Shown here: one piece after another, positions 46,430 to 55,972 of the stretch
How positions within the stretch are numbered: the stretch's first letter is position 1
Layout: every line of letters starts with the position of its first letter
NCBI RefSeq assembly: GCF_018145655.1
Contig: NZ_JAGSSY010000002.1
Location: forward strand, 310,001 to 374,000
Reading direction: 5' to 3'
From: Campylobacter anatolicus
Lineage (GTDB): Bacteria > Campylobacterota > Campylobacteria > Campylobacterales > Campylobacteraceae
Length of the DNA stretch: 64,000 nucleotides
Notes under the pieces: generated by a model
The model's database searches: none
What the model saw: only the letters and a program-made list of their open reading frames with translations
What the model was told of the DNA's origin: nothing
Translations under genes and position numbers: made by a program

Positions 46430-46625
46430 ATATCGTTTTAATTATATTTATCTTGCAGATAAACTCATTACTAGAAGTGAGAGTTAATAGTTAAAATTTA
46501 AGTAAGCGACAAACACAACGCAATACTTGTGAAAAATGAAAAATTTGATAATATAACTCACATTGTACTTGCTTGTTTGCATAGCGATCATATCGGTGAT
46601 TTAATGAGTACTAAGAGATGAATTT
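46430..46625 (+). pseudogene. Relic of a metallo-beta-lactamase-fold hydrolase
   Basis: A short frame reads KFDNITHIVLACLHSDHIGDLM and then stops. Intact family members have ITHIVLTHLHSDHIGGL with the Zn motif HxHxDH; here the first His is Cys. An upstream piece in another register (DSNIYRFNYIYLADKLITRSES) also looks coding. Only about 70 codons remain, with stops between, so the gene is dead. Confidence 0.6.
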
Positions 46626-46680
46626 TAAAATACAAAACTGATTATAGATAAAATTAGCATGGGATTTTCTTGCTTAGTGT

Positions 46681-46731
46681 AAAGTGTATCAAACATTAAA
46701 CATTTTAATCAATATGGAAAATATCATACTC
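46681..46731 (+). repeat. 51-bp relic repeat, copy A
   Basis: 45 of 51 bases match 58810-58860 without gaps; all six differences are transitions. One frame encodes SNIKHFNQYGKYH here and PNIRHFNQYRKHH in the other copy. Confidence 0.75.
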
Positions 46732-47020
46732 ATTAAAAAATCCGTATTTTAGGGATAAAGACGCTCTAATAGTTTTATTTATATTTTATTTGATAAATAC
46801 ATACTTTTTAAACTCTGAATGACTTTTGCTATTTATTGGATAAAAGGTATGTGTGGTTAAGTATGTTTGAAATTTGATAAGTAGTTTGTCATACATTACA
46901 ACTAAAATGCTACTTTATAAGTAAAGTTAATTTGCTGAAATATCTGCAAAACAAGTGAGGTTTTATCTGTTTTACTAGCTTTTGCTATATTAATAAAACT
47001 ACTCACTTAAATTTTATCTT

Positions 47021-48610
47021 TTAATATTCAAGTCCCAAATTTGTGCGATACTCTTCGTATGTCCCACGAAAATCAACTATCTCGCCATCACCTTTAAGAT
47101 GTAAAATTCGGTTTGCAAATGCGTCTATTAGCTCTCTATCGTGACTCACACAGATGACTGAGCCAGTGAAATTATAAAACGCCTCGCCAAGTGCGATAAT
47201 GGCTTCAAGATCAAGGTGGTTATTTGGCTCATCCATTACGAGCAGATTTGGACGATGGAGCATAAGTTGTGCTAAGCGAACCCTATGTTTTTCTCCGCCG
47301 CTTAACGCACTGACTGATTTTTCTTGATCTGCTCCGCTAAATAGCATTCTACCAAGACACTTGCGAATTTCATCAATGTCTTTATTTTTTGCATCTTGCA
47401 GATACTCATATAGTTTTAATTCGCCATCTATTTTATTGACTGTATCTTGTGCAAAGTAGCCAAGCTCAATGGTCGCTCCTATATGCATCTCTCCGCTATC
47501 TGGTGCTAGTTCGCCGGTAATAAGCTTACAAAGTGTACTTTTACCAACACCATTGTGTCCGATGATAGCTAGTTTATCACCCTTTTCAAGCTTGAAATTT
47601 AGCCCATTAAATACAATTTTATCATCAAATTTTTTATTGATATTTTTAAGCTCTATTAGTTCATTTCCTATCTCACGATTTGCACGAAACAAAATACTCG
47701 GATCTCTTCTACTTGATATGGCAATCTCGGCAATGTCAAGCTTTTCAAGTTGTTTTGCACGACTAGTAGCTTGTTTTGCCTTGCTTGCATTTGCTGAAAA
47801 TCGTGCGATAAAACGCTCCAGCTCCTCTTTTTCTTTTAACTTCTTATCGCGTTCCATCTCGTGCTGTTTTGCTATCAAATTTGCTGCTACATACCAGTCG
47901 TCATAGTTGCCACTAAACTCACGAATTTTTTTAAAATCCACATCTAGAATATGCGTGCAAACTCTGTTTAAAAAGTGTCTGTCGTGGCTTATAACAACGA
48001 GTGTTCCATCGTGGTGATTTAGCTCATTCTCTAGCCAAGCAATCGCGTCAATATCAAGGTTGTTTGTCGGCTCATCAAGAAATAAAATATCAGGCTTTGG
48101 GAAAAGCACTTGAGCTAAAAGTACTTTGACTTTATCGGAATTCTCAACCTCGCTCATTAGCTTATCAAACTCATTTAGCCCCAGTGAGCTTAAAATTTTC
48201 TCTATTCTGGTCTCATATTCGTATGTTGGATCTTCCTCGGCTGATATCATCTCGAGTTCGCTTAAGCGGTCATTTATAGCGTCTGTAAATTCTTCGCTCA
48301 TATAAAGCTTTTCTTTCTCTTTGACCGCATCGTATAGGCGTTTGTTACCATATAGAACAGCATCTTTAAGTGTAAAGTTTTCAAATGCAAACTGATCTTG
48401 TCCTAAAACGCCAACTTTTAAGCCATTTTCTATAACGATCTCACCACTAGTGGCTTCTATCTCACCACTTAAAATTTTTAAAAATGTTGATTTCCCGGCC
48501 CCATTTGCACCGATTAAGCCGTATCGATTATGACGATTGAGTTTTAAACTCACATCTTCAAAGAGCAAACTACTTGCAAATCTTTGTGTGAGTCCTTTAA
48601 CTTCTAACAT
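47021..48610 (-). CDS. ABC-F family ATPase (YbiT/EttA-like)
   Basis: 529 residues with two ABC domains in tandem and no membrane part. Walker A sites are GANGAGKST and GHNGVGKST, signatures include LSGGEKHRVRLAQ, and Walker B sites are ILFLDEPTNNLD and LLVMDEPNNHLD. A charged linker of about 80 residues (KLKEKEELERFIARF) joins them. ABC-F proteins act on ribosomes; this general form is a translation factor rather than a dedicated resistance protein. The N-terminal signature is degenerate (the expected LSGG before the first Walker B is not evident). Confidence 0.9.
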   Translation of the reverse strand: MLEVKGLTQRFASSLLFEDVSLKLNRHNRYGLIGANGAGKSTFLKILSGEIEATSGEIVIENGLKVGVLGQDQFAFENFTLKDAVLYGNKRLYDAVKEKEKLYMSEEFTDAINDRLSELEMISAEEDPTYEYETRIEKILSSLGLNEFDKLMSEVENSDKVKVLLAQVLFPKPDILFLDEPTNNLDIDAIAWLENELNHHDGTLVVISHDRHFLNRVCTHILDVDFKKIREFSGNYDDWYVAANLIAKQHEMERDKKLKEKEELERFIARFSANASKAKQATSRAKQLEKLDIAEIAISSRRDPSILFRANREIGNELIELKNINKKFDDKIVFNGLNFKLEKGDKLAIIGHNGVGKSTLCKLITGELAPDSGEMHIGATIELGYFAQDTVNKIDGELKLYEYLQDAKNKDIDEIRKCLGRMLFSGADQEKSVSALSGGEKHRVRLAQLMLHRPNLLVMDEPNNHLDLEAIIALGEAFYNFTGSVICVSHDRELIDAFANRILHLKGDGEIVDFRGTYEEYRTNLGLEY

Positions 48611-49016
48611 ATCTTTCCTTTTAAATTTTCTTAATTTTTGCTGTATTGTGCCAAAAGTTTGGTTAAATTACGATAATTTGTAAATGACAAGATTTATTTT
48701 GCGAGCTTTTGTTTTTATTAAAGATAGGTGACTAACAAAATCAAAGTTATATTTGCGGTCTTATAATAAGTTTTACTCTTATTTACATCATAACTCTTTT
48801 TAAAGTCTTTGCTCGTCCAGTAAAGTGTTTAATCTTTTGTTAATGGTATGAGTATAATCACACTTTGCTTGTAGTCGTGAGTGCAACAAAGTAAAAACTA
48901 CTCCTATCTTCAATAAACTCCAACTCTCACACGCTTAAGATTACTATGTCTTGGATTTACAGTTAGAATATTATTAAATTTAATCTATAAAGTTTGAATA
49001 TAGAAAAGATAAGTCG
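48611..49016. other. Gene-free stretch between the ABC-F gene and pgi
   Basis: 406 bases. Near 48611 lie the ribosome site and presumed promoter of the ABC-F gene. On the minus strand, 48700-48930 gives protein-like pieces broken by stops (LEFIEDRSSFYFVALTT, and in another frame HTINKRLNTLLDEQRL), probably a decayed gene I cannot identify. Confidence 0.45.
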
Positions 49017-50246
49017 CTATTTAGAGAGCATAGTTTTTAAGATACGCTTACCTATCTCTACTCCGGGCTGATCGTAAGTATTTATCCCTAGCATTATCCC
49101 TGTTGCAGATGTTAGCAGCTCATAGTAAAATATCAGCCAACCAGCGTGCCATTCATCAAGTCGCTCAAGCTCTATCATATCTACGCTAAGCCCCTCTTGC
49201 ACAAGTGCCGCCATAGTCGCATCGCACTGAGCATTTAAAAGCTCGCTTAAGCTTAGTCCTGCCACAAAATCACAACTCTCAAGCCCCTTTAAGCTGAAAT
49301 TTGGCACTTTTAAAGGTTTATTTGCACCACTATCTTGCTCCTTTACTTTGATAAAAGTTATCGTTTTATCCTTCACACCATCCATTATAAGCTGCAAAAA
49401 GCTATGCTGATCTCGGCTTCCTATGAGTCCTACAGGCGTACGCCCTATGCGTTTGTAACCACTTTTTTTGCCAAGACTCTCTGCCCAAAGCTGAACATAC
49501 CAGTCGTTAAATTTAACAAATCTATCACAATAACTAAATACAACATTTATATTTGCATGGCGGTGTGTTGCGTAATGATGAGCTTTTGCGATGATTGAAC
49601 TATCATTTTGTATAATATATTGTGCCTTACACGCTAAAGCCCCAGATAAAAGCTGTGCTATATCATATCCGCAAAGAGCGAGCGGGACTAGTCCAATGCA
49701 ACTAAGCACACTAAAGCGACCTCCGACATTTGATGGGATATTAAAATACTTAATGTCATTTTCTTTGGCAAAATTTTGTAAATTTGTATCAGGATCGGTA
49801 ATAATTAGAAAATTTTCACTCAAATTTTGTGGCTTAAACTCATCTAAAAGGCATTTAAATATCGTAATCGTTTCAATCGTATTGCCGGATTTTGAGCTTA
49901 TTATAAAAAGCGTTTCACTAAATTTTACACTACTTAATACATTTTTGTAGCTTTGTGTATCAAGGTTATCTAAGAAAAATAGCTCACGTTTTCGCCCATT
50001 TGCACTTAGTAGCCCATCAAGAGCCTTAACACCTAGCGAACTACCTCCGATACCCACAAGTACGACATTTTTTATATGCTTTAAACTATTTTCATACTCA
50101 TAAATTTCATCCATCAAGGACGCACCAAGCCTAGGTAGATGATAATACCCAATCTCGCCACTTTCATACTCATCGTTTATCCTCTTTGCGTAAGCGGCGA
50201 TATTTGCAGCATCTGCGAAGTTAAATTTAAAGCTATTTGTTACCAT
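49017..50246 (-). CDS. pgi: Glucose-6-phosphate isomerase
   Basis: 409 residues, the short form usual in epsilonproteobacteria (E. coli has 549). SIS-fold motifs are NVVLVGIGGSSLGVKAL, ISKSGNTIET read in LFIISSKSGNTIE, and SNVGGRFSVLS. Active residues are in RDQHSFLQ. It works with fbp in gluconeogenesis and supplies glucose-6-phosphate for surface sugars together with galU, which it overlaps by 14 bases. Confidence 0.94.
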   Translation of the reverse strand: MVTNSFKFNFADAANIAAYAKRINDEYESGEIGYYHLPRLGASLMDEIYEYENSLKHIKNVVLVGIGGSSLGVKALDGLLSANGRKRELFFLDNLDTQSYKNVLSSVKFSETLFIISSKSGNTIETITIFKCLLDEFKPQNLSENFLIITDPDTNLQNFAKENDIKYFNIPSNVGGRFSVLSCIGLVPLALCGYDIAQLLSGALACKAQYIIQNDSSIIAKAHHYATHRHANINVVFSYCDRFVKFNDWYVQLWAESLGKKSGYKRIGRTPVGLIGSRDQHSFLQLIMDGVKDKTITFIKVKEQDSGANKPLKVPNFSLKGLESCDFVAGLSLSELLNAQCDATMAALVQEGLSVDMIELERLDEWHAGWLIFYYELLTSATGIMLGINTYDQPGVEIGKRILKTMLSK

Positions 50247-51069
50247 CGGCTTTACTTTTTTGATAGAAGAAATTTGTTGCTTCTACGTAGCCGTCAATGC
50301 TACCACAGTCAAATCTCACACCCTTAAATTTATAAGCTAATACTATGCCTTCTTTCGCCTGAGTTTTTAGTGCGTCAGTTATCTGTATCTCACCGTTTTT
50401 ACCGGGTTTGGTACGCTCTAAAATGTTAAAAATATCAGGCGTTAAGATATAACGTCCTATTATAGCTAAATTACTCGGAGCCTCGCTAGGATCGGGCTTT
50501 TCAACCATATCATCAATCATCATAAGACCATCTTCTATAAAGCGTCCGCTCACAACACCATACGCACTAACTTGCTCCTTTGACACCTCCATTACAGCTA
50601 CGATAGAACAGCGGCATTTCTCATAAATTTTTACCATTTGTGATAACACACCTTCGCCATTTTTATTAACACAAAGGTCATCTGCTAGTATCACACCAAA
50701 GGCTTCATCACGCACGAGCGTCTTGCCTGTTTGTATGGCATGTCCTAGACCTTTCATCTCATTTTGGCGAGTAAAAGAGAAAGTGCAACGCCCCATAAGC
50801 TCACGAATATCAGCTAAAAGTGGCTCTTTAGAAGTCCCTGCTATTTGGTGTTCTAGCTCATAACTAATATCAAAATAATCCTCCAAGGCACGTTTTCCAC
50901 GCCCTGTTACAAACGCCATATTATCCATACCAGCTTCTAATGCCTCATCAACGCCGTAATGCACGAGCGGTTTTGTAAGAATAGGCAACATCTCCTTTGG
51001 AAGCGTCTTTGTTGCTGGTAAAAATCTCGTTCCATATCCAGCTGCCGGAAATAGGCAAGTTTGTATCAT
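50233..51069 (-). CDS. galU: UTP-glucose-1-phosphate uridylyltransferase
   Basis: 278 residues. Nucleotidyltransferase fold with FPAAGYGTRFLPATKTLPKEMLPI at the N-terminus (read in pieces), the LADDLC metal-binding segment, GRYILTPDIF, and VRFDCGSIDGYVEA at the end. Makes UDP-glucose for glycans. ATG start behind AAAGGATAAAT. Confidence 0.95.
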   Translation of the reverse strand: MIQTCLFPAAGYGTRFLPATKTLPKEMLPILTKPLVHYGVDEALEAGMDNMAFVTGRGKRALEDYFDISYELEHQIAGTSKEPLLADIRELMGRCTFSFTRQNEMKGLGHAIQTGKTLVRDEAFGVILADDLCVNKNGEGVLSQMVKIYEKCRCSIVAVMEVSKEQVSAYGVVSGRFIEDGLMMIDDMVEKPDPSEAPSNLAIIGRYILTPDIFNILERTKPGKNGEIQITDALKTQAKEGIVLAYKFKGVRFDCGSIDGYVEATNFFYQKSKADGNK

Positions 51070-51102
51070 ATTTATCCTTTAAATTTAGTCTTCAAATTTT
51101 AA

Positions 51103-52068
51103 CTACTCTAAGCTTAAAAATGCCTCATTTGGTATACTAAAATAAATTTTATCACCTGTAATTAGGCGATCTTGGCTAAACTCTTTACGTTCTTTTACAC
51201 ATTTTAGCAGTATCGAACCGACTTTGATTTTGATTAAAATTTTATCGGTATAAATAAGTGAAACTGAGTGTAAAATACCGCCGAAATAGCCGTTAATATG
51301 TGTAAAGCTCAAATTTATAAGATTTTGATTTATAGCGACTTTTGATGAAGCTTTAAGTGTCTTAGGCAAGACAAATCTCACACCATCGCCACACTCCACG
51401 GTTCCATTAGCAGCACTAAATATATTTTTTATCTCAAACTCACTCACTCGTCCCTGATGCAAAAAAACACTCTCCTCGCTAATCGCACTTAGCCACTTCT
51501 CGTCATGACTAGCGATTATAAAGCCACTTTTATACTGAGATTTTGCGTATTCAATTGCTTTTGCAAAAAGCCTTGCAGTAGCGATATCTACGGCATTTGT
51601 CGGCTCGTCTAATAAATTTAGACGAGAACGCAGACAGAGCAAAAGAGCAAATGCTACACGCTGAGTTTGTCCGGAGCTTAGCTCATAGTGCTTTTTAACT
51701 AAAAAACTCTCATCAAGCCCCACAAGAGCTAATGCCTCGCCTACGTAAGCTTTAAATTTGTCTAAATTCCCACGACTTTTTAGAGCAAATTCAAAGTTCG
51801 CTCTTACACTTCGTTTTAGCAACATTGGCTCAGGTAGCAACACTGATATATCGCGTAACTCATTAAGCCTTAAACGCTCCTTGCCCCAAATTTTTATAAC
51901 GCCACAAGTTGGCTTTTCTAAGTGACTTAAACAGCGTATTAGAGTACTTTTACCAGAGCCGTTTGAGCCAAGCAGAGCGGTTATTTTACTAGTAGAAATT
52001 TGTAAATTTTTTATATCTAAAATTTGATGAGTGCCGTATCTTACGCTTAAATTTGAAACTTCTATCAT
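51103..52068 (-). CDS. tupC: Tungstate ABC transporter ATP-binding protein
   Basis: 321 residues. N-terminal ABC ATPase (about 1-215): GSNGSGKSTLI, signature variant LSSGQTQRVAFAL, Walker B LNLLDEPTNAVD, and switch His in IIASHDEKW. A C-terminal beta-rich TOBE/Mop-like extension (about 235-321) could bind oxyanion and regulate. It overlaps tupB by four bases. Tungstate rather than molybdate specificity is inferred from TupA and gene order. Confidence 0.88.
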   Translation of the reverse strand: MIEVSNLSVRYGTHQILDIKNLQISTSKITALLGSNGSGKSTLIRCLSHLEKPTCGVIKIWGKERLRLNELRDISVLLPEPMLLKRSVRANFEFALKSRGNLDKFKAYVGEALALVGLDESFLVKKHYELSSGQTQRVAFALLLCLRSRLNLLDEPTNAVDIATARLFAKAIEYAKSQYKSGFIIASHDEKWLSAISEESVFLHQGRVSEFEIKNIFSAANGTVECGDGVRFVLPKTLKASSKVAINQNLINLSFTHINGYFGGILHSVSLIYTDKILIKIKVGSILLKCVKERKEFSQDRLITGDKIYFSIPNEAFLSLE

Positions 52069-52757
52069 CTATCAAGCCTTTTTAGCGAGTGGATAAATAA
52101 ATTTACTATAAATGCAATGCTTATAAGCACTATGGCAAGGGCAATACCCATATCAAACTCGCCCTTATTTGTCTCAAGCGATATGGCAGTTGTTATCGTG
52201 CGGGTAAACCACTTGATATTTCCACCTACTAGCATCGCCACACCTACCTCAGCGACTATACGACCATACGCAGTAGCTGCGACTACCATAAGCGAGTAAC
52301 GCAATTCATAAAGCACACAAAATGGTAGCTTTAATGGGTGTAAATGATATGCAAATATCGTGTAATAGTGCTTTTTCTCCATATTTCCAACTACACTTGC
52401 ACTTAGCGAGATTATAATCGGTAAGGCTAGTATAAACTGCCCTATCATAATCGCTTTAAGCGTAAAAAGTAGCCCAAGTGAGCCAAAAGGCCCGTTACGC
52501 GTGATAAATGCGTATAAAATAAGCCCTATAGCAACGGTAGGCACTGCAAGCATCGTATCACTGACAAGCCTAAGTGCCTTAGCACATGGAAATTTATAAA
52601 ATCCAAGTATAAAGCCAAGCGGTAGTCCAAATGCGAGAGCAAAAATTATAGAGACACTAGATGTATAAAGTGTTGCTTTTATCGCTGAGTATGTTTGCGG
52701 ATCGCCGTTTAATAAAAGGTGAAAAGCGGCAAAAATTCCATCAATAATATAATCCAA
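52065..52757 (-). CDS. tupB: Tungstate ABC transporter permease
   Basis: 230 residues with about five to six TM helices. The binding-protein-dependent permease signature reads AAATYGRIVAEVGVAMLVGGN-like (here VVAATAYGRIVAEVG). TTG start at 52757 with AAAGG seven bases upstream. First gene of the minus-strand half of a divergent tup locus; predicted transcript starts near 52779 within the palindrome. Confidence 0.9.
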   Translation of the reverse strand: MDYIIDGIFAAFHLLLNGDPQTYSAIKATLYTSSVSIIFALAFGLPLGFILGFYKFPCAKALRLVSDTMLAVPTVAIGLILYAFITRNGPFGSLGLLFTLKAIMIGQFILALPIIISLSASVVGNMEKKHYYTIFAYHLHPLKLPFCVLYELRYSLMVVAATAYGRIVAEVGVAMLVGGNIKWFTRTITTAISLETNKGEFDMGIALAIVLISIAFIVNLFIHSLKRLDR

Positions 52758-52778
52758 AAATAACCTTTATTAAATTTA

Positions 52779-52797
52779 TTATGCTATGATAGCATAA
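52779..52797. promoter_or_regulatory. Palindromic operator containing both divergent tup promoters
   Basis: TTATGCTATGATAGCATAA: eight-base arms around a TGA spacer. It contains an extended -10 on the plus strand (TG C TATGAT, 52782-52790, for tupA) and one on the minus strand (TG C TATCAT, for tupBC). A repressor bound here would block both promoters at once. A ModE-like metal-sensing repressor is a candidate, but the sequence is not the E. coli ModE site. Confidence 0.7.
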
Positions 52798-52823
52798 TTA
52801 AACCAAATTTTAAAGGAGTATTA

Positions 52824-53639
52824 ATGAATAAAATAGTTTTAGCGTCTATTTTAGTTGCAACTTCTATGTTTGCAGCCGATAGCGACTTAAATATGGCAAC
52901 AACGACAAGCACTGATAACACAGGGCTACTTGATGCGATATATCCAGTGTATAAAGCAAAAACTGGTGTTGATCTAAAATGGACTGCCGTAGGTACTGGT
53001 GCGGCTTTAAAAATGGGCGAAAACTGCGATGTGGATATACTTTTTGTGCATTCACCAAAGGTAGAAAAAGAGTTTATCGAAAAGGGATTTGGCGTTGAGC
53101 GTAAAGCGGTAATGTATAATGACTTTGTCTTAATTGCTGATAAATCAATTGCTGATAAATTTAAAGGTAAGGATATAAAAGGCTCATTTGATATGGTAAA
53201 GGCAGAGAAAATTCCATTTTTCTCACGTGGTGATAAGTCAGGCACGGACAATAAAGAAAAAGGAATTTGGAAAAAGATCATCGGAGATGTGCCAGAACAT
53301 GACGCTTGGTATCGCCAAACAGGACAAGGAATGCTTGCTACTATAAAAGCTGCTGAGGAGCAAAAAGGTGTTACATTTACAGATCGTGGCACATATATAA
53401 AGTATGAGGCAAACGAAAAAGGCGATCCAAATCTAGTCATTATAAACGAAGGCGATAATGACCTTAAAAATTTCTACTCAGTCATTGCAGTTAGCCCTAA
53501 ACACTGCAAAAAAGCAGACATTGAGAATGCTAATAAATTTATAGAGTGGATCACGGGCGAAGAGGGTCAAAAGTTTGTAGCTGATTTTAAACTACTTAAT
53601 AAGCAACTATTTACACCAGATGCTAAAACTCGCAAATAA
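52824..53639 (+). CDS. tupA: Tungstate-binding periplasmic protein
   Basis: 271 residues. Signal peptide (MNKIVLASILVATSMFA), then the TupA hallmark ATTTSTDNTGLLDAIYP and VDLKWTAVGTGAALKMGENCDVD, FSRGDKSGTDNKEKGIWK, and TFTDRGTYIK. These TTTS, RGD.SGT and TDRGT segments bind the oxyanion. ATG start behind AAAGGAG. Transcribed away from tupBC. Confidence 0.94.
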   Translation: MNKIVLASILVATSMFAADSDLNMATTTSTDNTGLLDAIYPVYKAKTGVDLKWTAVGTGAALKMGENCDVDILFVHSPKVEKEFIEKGFGVERKAVMYNDFVLIADKSIADKFKGKDIKGSFDMVKAEKIPFFSRGDKSGTDNKEKGIWKKIIGDVPEHDAWYRQTGQGMLATIKAAEEQKGVTFTDRGTYIKYEANEKGDPNLVIINEGDNDLKNFYSVIAVSPKHCKKADIENANKFIEWITGEEGQKFVADFKLLNKQLFTPDAKTRK

Positions 53640-53644
53640 GTCTT

Positions 53645-53660
53645 GGGCGGACTTCCGCCC
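53645..53660 (+). terminator. Hairpin behind tupA
   Basis: GGGCGG / CCGCCC stem with a four-base loop, five bases after the stop. The T-tract is weak (TACCTTATAAATT). Confidence 0.6.
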
Positions 53661-53676
53661 TACCTTATAAATTAAA

Positions 53677-54288
53677 ATGCAGACGATAGATAAAATTTAT
53701 AAAGCCCAAATTGAGATAAAAAAATCAAATTTCTTGTCATTTTTATGTCCAATGAGTGAATTTAAAAGTACTCACGAGTGGCTAAAAAACGAGCATCAAA
53801 AGGCGGTGCATATCGTATGGGCTTACAGAGAGCTTAATAAATACAATCAAATCGTAGAGAATCAAAACGATGACGGAGAGCCAAAAGGCACTAGCGGAGC
53901 TCCTAGTTTAAATGCCTTGCGTGGAGCAAATTTAATAAATACAGGTGTGTTTATCGTGCGATATTTTGGTGGGATAAAGCTAGGCACAGGCGGACTTGTC
54001 AGAGCCTATGGCACAGCTGTAAATTTAGCCATAGATGAAGCGAGATTAATAGAATTTGAGCAAAAAAGCGAAACAAAGTTTTTTACGCCATTTTCGCTTA
54101 TGGCTAGATTTGAATATTATTTTAAAGACGGTATAGAGTATGAGCGTGAGTTTGTCACTAATGGTGCTACGTGGAATGTAAATCTAAAGCAAGATGAGTT
54201 TTATAAATTTTATGAATTTGCTCATGTTTATGATATGCAAGGGTTTAAATTCTTAGCCCTTCCGCTTATCGCTAAATCAATATTTTAA
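53677..54288 (+). CDS. YigZ/IMPACT (UPF0029) family protein
   Basis: 203 residues. The N-terminal domain has the family core DDGEPKGTSGAPSL, VFIVRYFGGIKLGTGGLVRAYG. The C-terminal part is of the DUF1949 kind. In eukaryotes IMPACT affects Gcn2 signalling; bacterial function is not established. ATG start. Confidence 0.88.
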   Translation: MQTIDKIYKAQIEIKKSNFLSFLCPMSEFKSTHEWLKNEHQKAVHIVWAYRELNKYNQIVENQNDDGEPKGTSGAPSLNALRGANLINTGVFIVRYFGGIKLGTGGLVRAYGTAVNLAIDEARLIEFEQKSETKFFTPFSLMARFEYYFKDGIEYEREFVTNGATWNVNLKQDEFYKFYEFAHVYDMQGFKFLALPLIAKSIF

Positions 54289-54333
54289 GCAAAAATTTTA
54301 TAAAATTCTTTAAATTTAATACAAAGAAATATA

Positions 54334-55149
54334 ATGCAAACTTGGAATAATATATATAACAACTTTGATCCTGTGGCGTTTAGTATATTTGGATTTAACG
54401 TGCATTGGTATGGGCTTATGTATGTTTTAGCTTTAGTTACTGCACTTATGGCGGCTAAATACTTTGTTAAAAAAGATGGCATAAACATAAAAGATCCGAT
54501 ACTAGATAACTACTTTTTTTGGGTGGAGATAGGTGTGATATTTGGTGCTAGGCTTGGCTGGTGCTTTATCTACTCAGGCGATGCGTTTTATTTCATAACT
54601 CATCCATGGCAAATTTTTAATCCATTTCACAACGGCGAGTTTGTTGGGATCCGTGGTATGAGCTATCACGGAGCAGTAGTTGGTTTTTTGCTTGCAACGG
54701 TGATGTTTTGTAAAAAATTTAAACAAAATTTATGGACTTTACTAGACCTTTGTGCTTTGTGTATTCCTTTTGGCTATATCTTTGGGCGGATTGGAAATTT
54801 TTTAAATCAAGAGCTAGTAGGGCGAGCCACGGACGTTAGCTGGGGCATTTATGTGCTTGGTATTTTGCGTCATCCGTCGCAGCTTTACGAAGCATTACTA
54901 GAGGGAGTGGTGGTATTTATTATTCTTTTTATATATCGTAAATTTAAAAAATTTGACGGCGAACTAATCGCACTTTATGCTATGCTTTATACTTTAGCAA
55001 GGTTTATATGTGAATTTTACAGAGAGCCTGATAGTGGACTTGGATTTATATTTTTAGGGCTTTCAATGGGACAAATTTTATCTATTATTATGTTTAGTGC
55101 TGGTCTTATGGCTTACGCTATACTTAAAAGGAAAAATATCTGTATTTAA
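54334..55149 (+). CDS. lgt: Prolipoprotein diacylglyceryl transferase
   Basis: Inner-membrane enzyme of 271 residues with about seven TM helices that puts diacylglycerol on lipobox cysteines, the first step of lipoprotein maturation (substrates here include FlpA, RlpA and the 37396 protein). Motifs are [49 protein letters not shown] (signature Arg) and [12 protein letters not shown]. Confidence 0.95.
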   Translation: MQTWNNIYNNFDPVAFSIFGFNVHWYGLMYVLALVTALMAAKYFVKKDGINIKDPILDNYFFWVEIGVIFGARLGWCFIYSGDAFYFITHPWQIFNPFHNGEFVGIRGMSYHGAVVGFLLATVMFCKKFKQNLWTLLDLCALCIPFGYIFGRIGNFLNQELVGRATDVSWGIYVLGILRHPSQLYEALLEGVVVFIILFIYRKFKKFDGELIALYAMLYTLARFICEFYREPDSGLGFIFLGLSMGQILSIIMFSAGLMAYAILKRKNICI

Positions 55150-55249
55150 TTGTTGTTAAAGTTAGATTAGAGTATCATTATGTAAAATCATATGAAATTT
55201 AATATTTTTTTTTAAATTTCATTTAAAATATTTCTTAAGAGGAGGGCTC

Positions 55250-55954
55250 ATGAGTGAGCTTATAGAGGGTTTTTTAGGTAGGCAGGTTGACACCAAAAAG
55301 AGTAGAATACCTGCTGCTTGGGATAGATGGCAAAGTATAACGGGTTTCATCTTAGCCTGTTTTATCCTATGCCATATGGTTTTTACTTCTACGATCTTGC
55401 TTGGCAAAGAAGTATTTAACGCCGTTGTTGGTTTCGCAGAAGCTAAATTTTTATTTGGTGAATCGACTTGGTGGATAACAAACGTTATCGCAGCAGTTAT
55501 ATTTGTCATTTTTATAACTCATGCATTTTTAGCTATGAGAAAATTCCCGGCAAATTATAGACAATATAAGATGTTTAAAGGGCACAAAGATCGTATGAAA
55601 CACGCTGATACAACACTTTGGTGGTTTCAGTTTTTGACTGGTTTTGCACTATTTTTTGCAGCTAGTGCACACTTGGTTGATATAGTATTTGGTGGACATA
55701 TTACTGCTGATAACTCGGCTGCAAATTTTCAAACACTTGAGATATTTTATTTTGCATTGCTTGTATTTATGGTAATTCATGCTGGTGTTGGAATGTATCG
55801 TTTGTATGTAAAATGGATAAGCATAGATGGTATAAATAAGACTGAAATGTTGGCAAAGAGAAACAAGGCTAGGCTTGTTATATTTGCTATTTTTGGAACA
55901 CTCGCATTAATCGCATTAATCGCTGATTTCGTGTGGATCGGTCTTAGTCATTAG
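55250..55954 (+). CDS. frdC: Fumarate reductase cytochrome b subunit
   Basis: 234 residues, five TM helices, of the dihaem W. succinogenes FrdC type. Haem-ligand histidines are expected in ILCHMVFTST, FITHAFLAMRK, ASAHLVDIV and VIHAGVGMYR, all of which are present. Passes electrons from menaquinol to FrdB. ATG start behind an unusually strong GAGGAGGG. Confidence 0.93.
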   Translation: MSELIEGFLGRQVDTKKSRIPAAWDRWQSITGFILACFILCHMVFTSTILLGKEVFNAVVGFAEAKFLFGESTWWITNVIAAVIFVIFITHAFLAMRKFPANYRQYKMFKGHKDRMKHADTTLWWFQFLTGFALFFAASAHLVDIVFGGHITADNSAANFQTLEIFYFALLVFMVIHAGVGMYRLYVKWISIDGINKTEMLAKRNKARLVIFAIFGTLALIALIADFVWIGLSH

Positions 55955-55972
55955 ATAATAGGAGCTAAAAAT

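Larger units (their letters stand above)
46334..47020. other. Gene-free stretch between psd and the ABC-F gene
   Basis: 687 AT-rich bases with stops in all frames. 46430-46625 contains a decayed metallo-beta-lactamase-fold gene, and 46681-46731 a relic shared with 58810-58860. The rest (46740-47020) shows short protein-like pieces but nothing I can name. Confidence 0.7.

Noticed and set aside
47021-48610. Dedicated antibiotic-resistance ABC-F protein
   Set aside because: Domain layout and lack of a distinctive long linker fit the housekeeping YbiT/EttA-like group; context is not a resistance island.
52784-53440. Minus-strand open frame of 218 codons
   Set aside because: It lies antisense to tupA, which has a signal peptide, ribosome site and all binding motifs; the antisense frame has no recognisable feature.
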